Source: Microbacterium oleivorans NBRC 103075 | GTDB taxonomy: Bacteria; Actinomycetota; Actinomycetes; Actinomycetales; Microbacteriaceae | DNA: 64,000 bases | Reading direction: 5' to 3' | NCBI RefSeq assembly: GCF_001552475.1 | Contig: NZ_BCRG01000001.1 | Span: 434,001-498,000, forward strand | Shown here: positions 62,347 through 64,000 of the stretch, piece by piece | Position numbering within the stretch: the first letter of the stretch is position 1 | Layout of the letters: every line of letters starts with the position of its first letter | The notes under the pieces: model-generated | The model's input: the letters and a program-made list of their open reading frames with translations, nothing else | What the model was told of the DNA's origin: nothing | Database searches by the model: none | Program-made: the position numbers and the translations under genes

Positions 62347-63615
62347 TCAGGCCTCGCCGAGGGTGAGGTCTTCGGCCGTCGTCCGCTCGCTGAGGTCCGC
62401 GGTGTGGTCTGCCCGGACCACGAGGTGGCGGAGGGCGAACAGGAGCGCAGCGCCGAGTGCGGCCGATACCGCCGCGGCGGCATAGGGCGCCCCGACTCCG
62501 AACACCGCGAGGGCGGTGCCGACGGGTGCGCCGATTGCTCCTCCGAAGAATCGGAAGCCCGAGTAGGCCGAGCTGGCGACGGCTCGAGGCAGTGTGGTCG
62601 CCTCCATGGCGGCCTCGGTGAGGATCGTGTTCACGGCTCCGATCTCGATGCCGAGGAGGACGACGCACACGACGAGCAGCGGACGCGACCCCGCGCTCAG
62701 CGCTGCGGCGACGTGGGTCGCGGCGAAGGCGACGAGGAACCAGAACAGGACCCACACGACCGAGTACCGCCGCGTCAGTCGGGGCGCGATGAGGACGCCC
62801 GCGATGGCCAGGCCGATGCCGAACCCCATCATCACGAGGCCGATGCCGACGGCCGGCAGCTCCAGGGCGTAGGGCGTGTACGAGAGGGTGACGAAGAAGC
62901 CGGCGTTGTAGAGGAAGGCGACGACACTGATGGCGAGCAGCCCGCGGTCGGCGAAGGCCCGGAACGGTGCGCTGACCGAGCTTCGCTGTGCGGCGAGTCC
63001 GCGGTCACGGACGAGGACGAGGAGCGCCGCGACGCCGACGGCGAAGAGGGATGCCGTGCCCCAGAAGGGTGCGAACCAGCCGATCTGTCCGAGCAGTCCG
63101 CCGAGGAGCGGGCCGACCGCGAGGCCGATTCCGAGTGCCGCCTCGTAGAAGACGACGGCGTGCTCGCTGCGTCCACCGGATGCCGAGACGATCGAGGCGA
63201 GGGCGGTGGAGAGGAAGAGGGCGTTGCCGAGACCCCAGACGGCTCGGAAGCCGATCAGTTCACCCACGTTGGTCGACAGAGCGCACCCGATGGCCGCGAG
63301 CGCGATCACCGCGAGCCCGAGGATCATGACCGCGCGGGTGCCGATCCGTGTCGACAGCCAGCTCGTGAAGAACATGGCCGACGCGGTCACGGCGAGGTAG
63401 CTCGTGAACAGCAGCGACGTCTGCACCGGCGTCGCATCCAGATCGGCTGCGACGGTGGGGAGGATAGGGCCGACGAGGCCGATCCCCATGAACGCGACCA
63501 TCGCGGCGAAAGCGATCGCCCAGACGGCGGGCGGCTGCGACAGGAGTCGCTGCTGTTCGGGCTCCGCGCGTGTCACGGAGGAGGTCGGGACGGTTCCGGT
63601 GTCGAGGGCGGTCAT
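62347..63615 (-). CDS. MFS transporter (DHA1-like)
   Basis: This 422-residue membrane protein has about 12 hydrophobic segments with FMGIGLVGPILPTVAADLDATPVQTSLLFTSYL, SWLSTRIGTRAVMILGLAVI (motif A region) and later LTRRYSVVWVLFWFLVAF. It is probably a drug or metabolite exporter. TAGCAT lies 7 nt upstream of the ATG. It is divergent from a MarR-type gene at 63681, which is the likely repressor. Confidence 0.88.
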   Translation of the reverse strand: MTALDTGTVPTSSVTRAEPEQQRLLSQPPAVWAIAFAAMVAFMGIGLVGPILPTVAADLDATPVQTSLLFTSYLAVTASAMFFTSWLSTRIGTRAVMILGLAVIALAAIGCALSTNVGELIGFRAVWGLGNALFLSTALASIVSASGGRSEHAVVFYEAALGIGLAVGPLLGGLLGQIGWFAPFWGTASLFAVGVAALLVLVRDRGLAAQRSSVSAPFRAFADRGLLAISVVAFLYNAGFFVTLSYTPYALELPAVGIGLVMMGFGIGLAIAGVLIAPRLTRRYSVVWVLFWFLVAFAATHVAAALSAGSRPLLVVCVVLLGIEIGAVNTILTEAAMEATTLPRAVASSAYSGFRFFGGAIGAPVGTALAVFGVGAPYAAAAVSAALGAALLFALRHLVVRADHTADLSERTTAEDLTLGEA

Positions 63616-63680
63616 TCCTCATATGCTACACCGATGTTTTACCAGTGAATTAACTTCGTCCACGTCGCTAGAGTGGAATG

Positions 63681-64000
63681 GTGACCGACCCCGCCGACCT
63701 GATCGACCGCATCCGAGCCGCCTGGGCGTCGACGATGCCCGAGATCGACACGTCGCCGGTCGACGTGTGGGGGCGCCTCAACCGCACGAGCACGCTGGCC
63801 ACGGCGCAGATCGAGCGCCTGCTCACGGAGAGCGGGGTCTCGCGGTCGGAGTTCGACGTGCTCTGCGCCTTGGCGCGGACCGGCCGGCCGCTCCGCGCCA
63901 GCGAGGTCACGGCCGAGACGATGCTCAGCGGTGCCGCCACGACCAAGCTCACGAGCCGGCTCGAATCCGCGGGGCTCATCAGAAGAGAGCGTTCCGACCG
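63681..64000 (+). CDS. MarR-family transcriptional regulator (3' end outside window)
   Basis: The first ~106 residues are present. The winged-helix region begins LTESGVSRSEFDVLCALARTGRPLRASEVTAETMLSGAATTKLTSRLESAGLIRRE, typical of MarR. The GTG start has TAGAGT exactly 6 nt upstream. It is divergent from the MFS gene; the 65-nt spacer, AT-richer than the surroundings (tgttttaccagtgaattaac), should hold its operator. Confidence 0.85.
   Translation, partial: MTDPADLIDRIRAAWASTMPEIDTSPVDVWGRLNRTSTLATAQIERLLTESGVSRSEFDVLCALARTGRPLRASEVTAETMLSGAATTKLTSRLESAGLIRRERSD

Overview
This window is about 70% G+C and densely packed. It carries several actinobacterial hallmarks: a LAXTG/LPXTG cell-wall anchor, a DUF222-HNH gene, a TIGR03086-type mycothiol/DinB-like protein, AztABCD zinc import and a MmyB-type XRE regulator. 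With the very frequent ggatgcc/ggcatcc word and the protein repertoire, this points to a member of Microbacteriaceae, most likely Microbacterium. That placement is inferred from style and gene content. No rRNA, tRNA, CRISPR array, insertion sequence or prophage was recognised.

Layout. 1-0.7 kb: the 3' end of a wall-anchored surface protein. 1-6 kb: dimethylsulfone monooxygenase (sfnG), a zinc alcohol dehydrogenase, and a Bcr/CflA exporter coupled to a small lipoprotein with a divergent MmyB-type regulator. 6-19 kb: PhoX phosphatase, S66 carboxypeptidase, GNAT, TetR, an acyl-CoA ligase, aldo/keto reductase, RecQ, isochorismatase and S9 peptidase. 18-27 kb: a DUF1295 membrane methyltransferase-like protein, a second acyl-CoA ligase, CoaBC, NRDE, YdeI-like, a thioredoxin-reductase-like enzyme with an XRE-cupin regulator, and small enzymes. 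28-31 kb: DUF222-HNH, an orphan gene and pgi. 31-36 kb: a zinc import locus (aztA divergent from aztB-aztD1-aztC-aztD2) around a Zur-like palindrome. 36-39 kb: a DUF4097 envelope protein overlapped with a NarL/DesK-type two-component system. 39-48 kb: oxidoreductases, a two-lobed retropepsin-like protein, an AlkA-like glycosylase, and a winged-helix regulator preceded by a putative cysteine-rich leader peptide, then a DHA2 exporter. 48-64 kb: sbcDC, a nucleosidase, nadE, a TM0106-type RecB nuclease/helicase, upp, tadA, an Asp-nucleophile alpha/beta hydrolase, proC, an MFS gene and the start of a MarR gene.

Three architectural themes recur. First, more than half of the genes have a TAnnnT (or CAnnnT) hexamer exactly 6-7 nt before the start codon, the signature of leaderless transcription; this also fixes many starts. 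Second, convergent genes almost touch, and several pairs share a long near-perfect palindrome across their stop codons. Third, operons use 4-bp ATGA/GTGA overlaps (azt genes, sbcDC, the two-component cluster, exporter plus lipoprotein).

Most interesting candidates: (i) a leaderless 33-codon ORF ending in MCCRMCR, with its own TTGACA/CATAAT promoter and downstream hairpins, ahead of an orphan winged-helix regulator, which resembles a cysteine-responsive attenuator; (ii) a zinc locus with two divergent AztD-like lipoproteins; (iii) a hydrolase with Asp in place of the nucleophile Ser; (iv) the widespread leaderless architecture.
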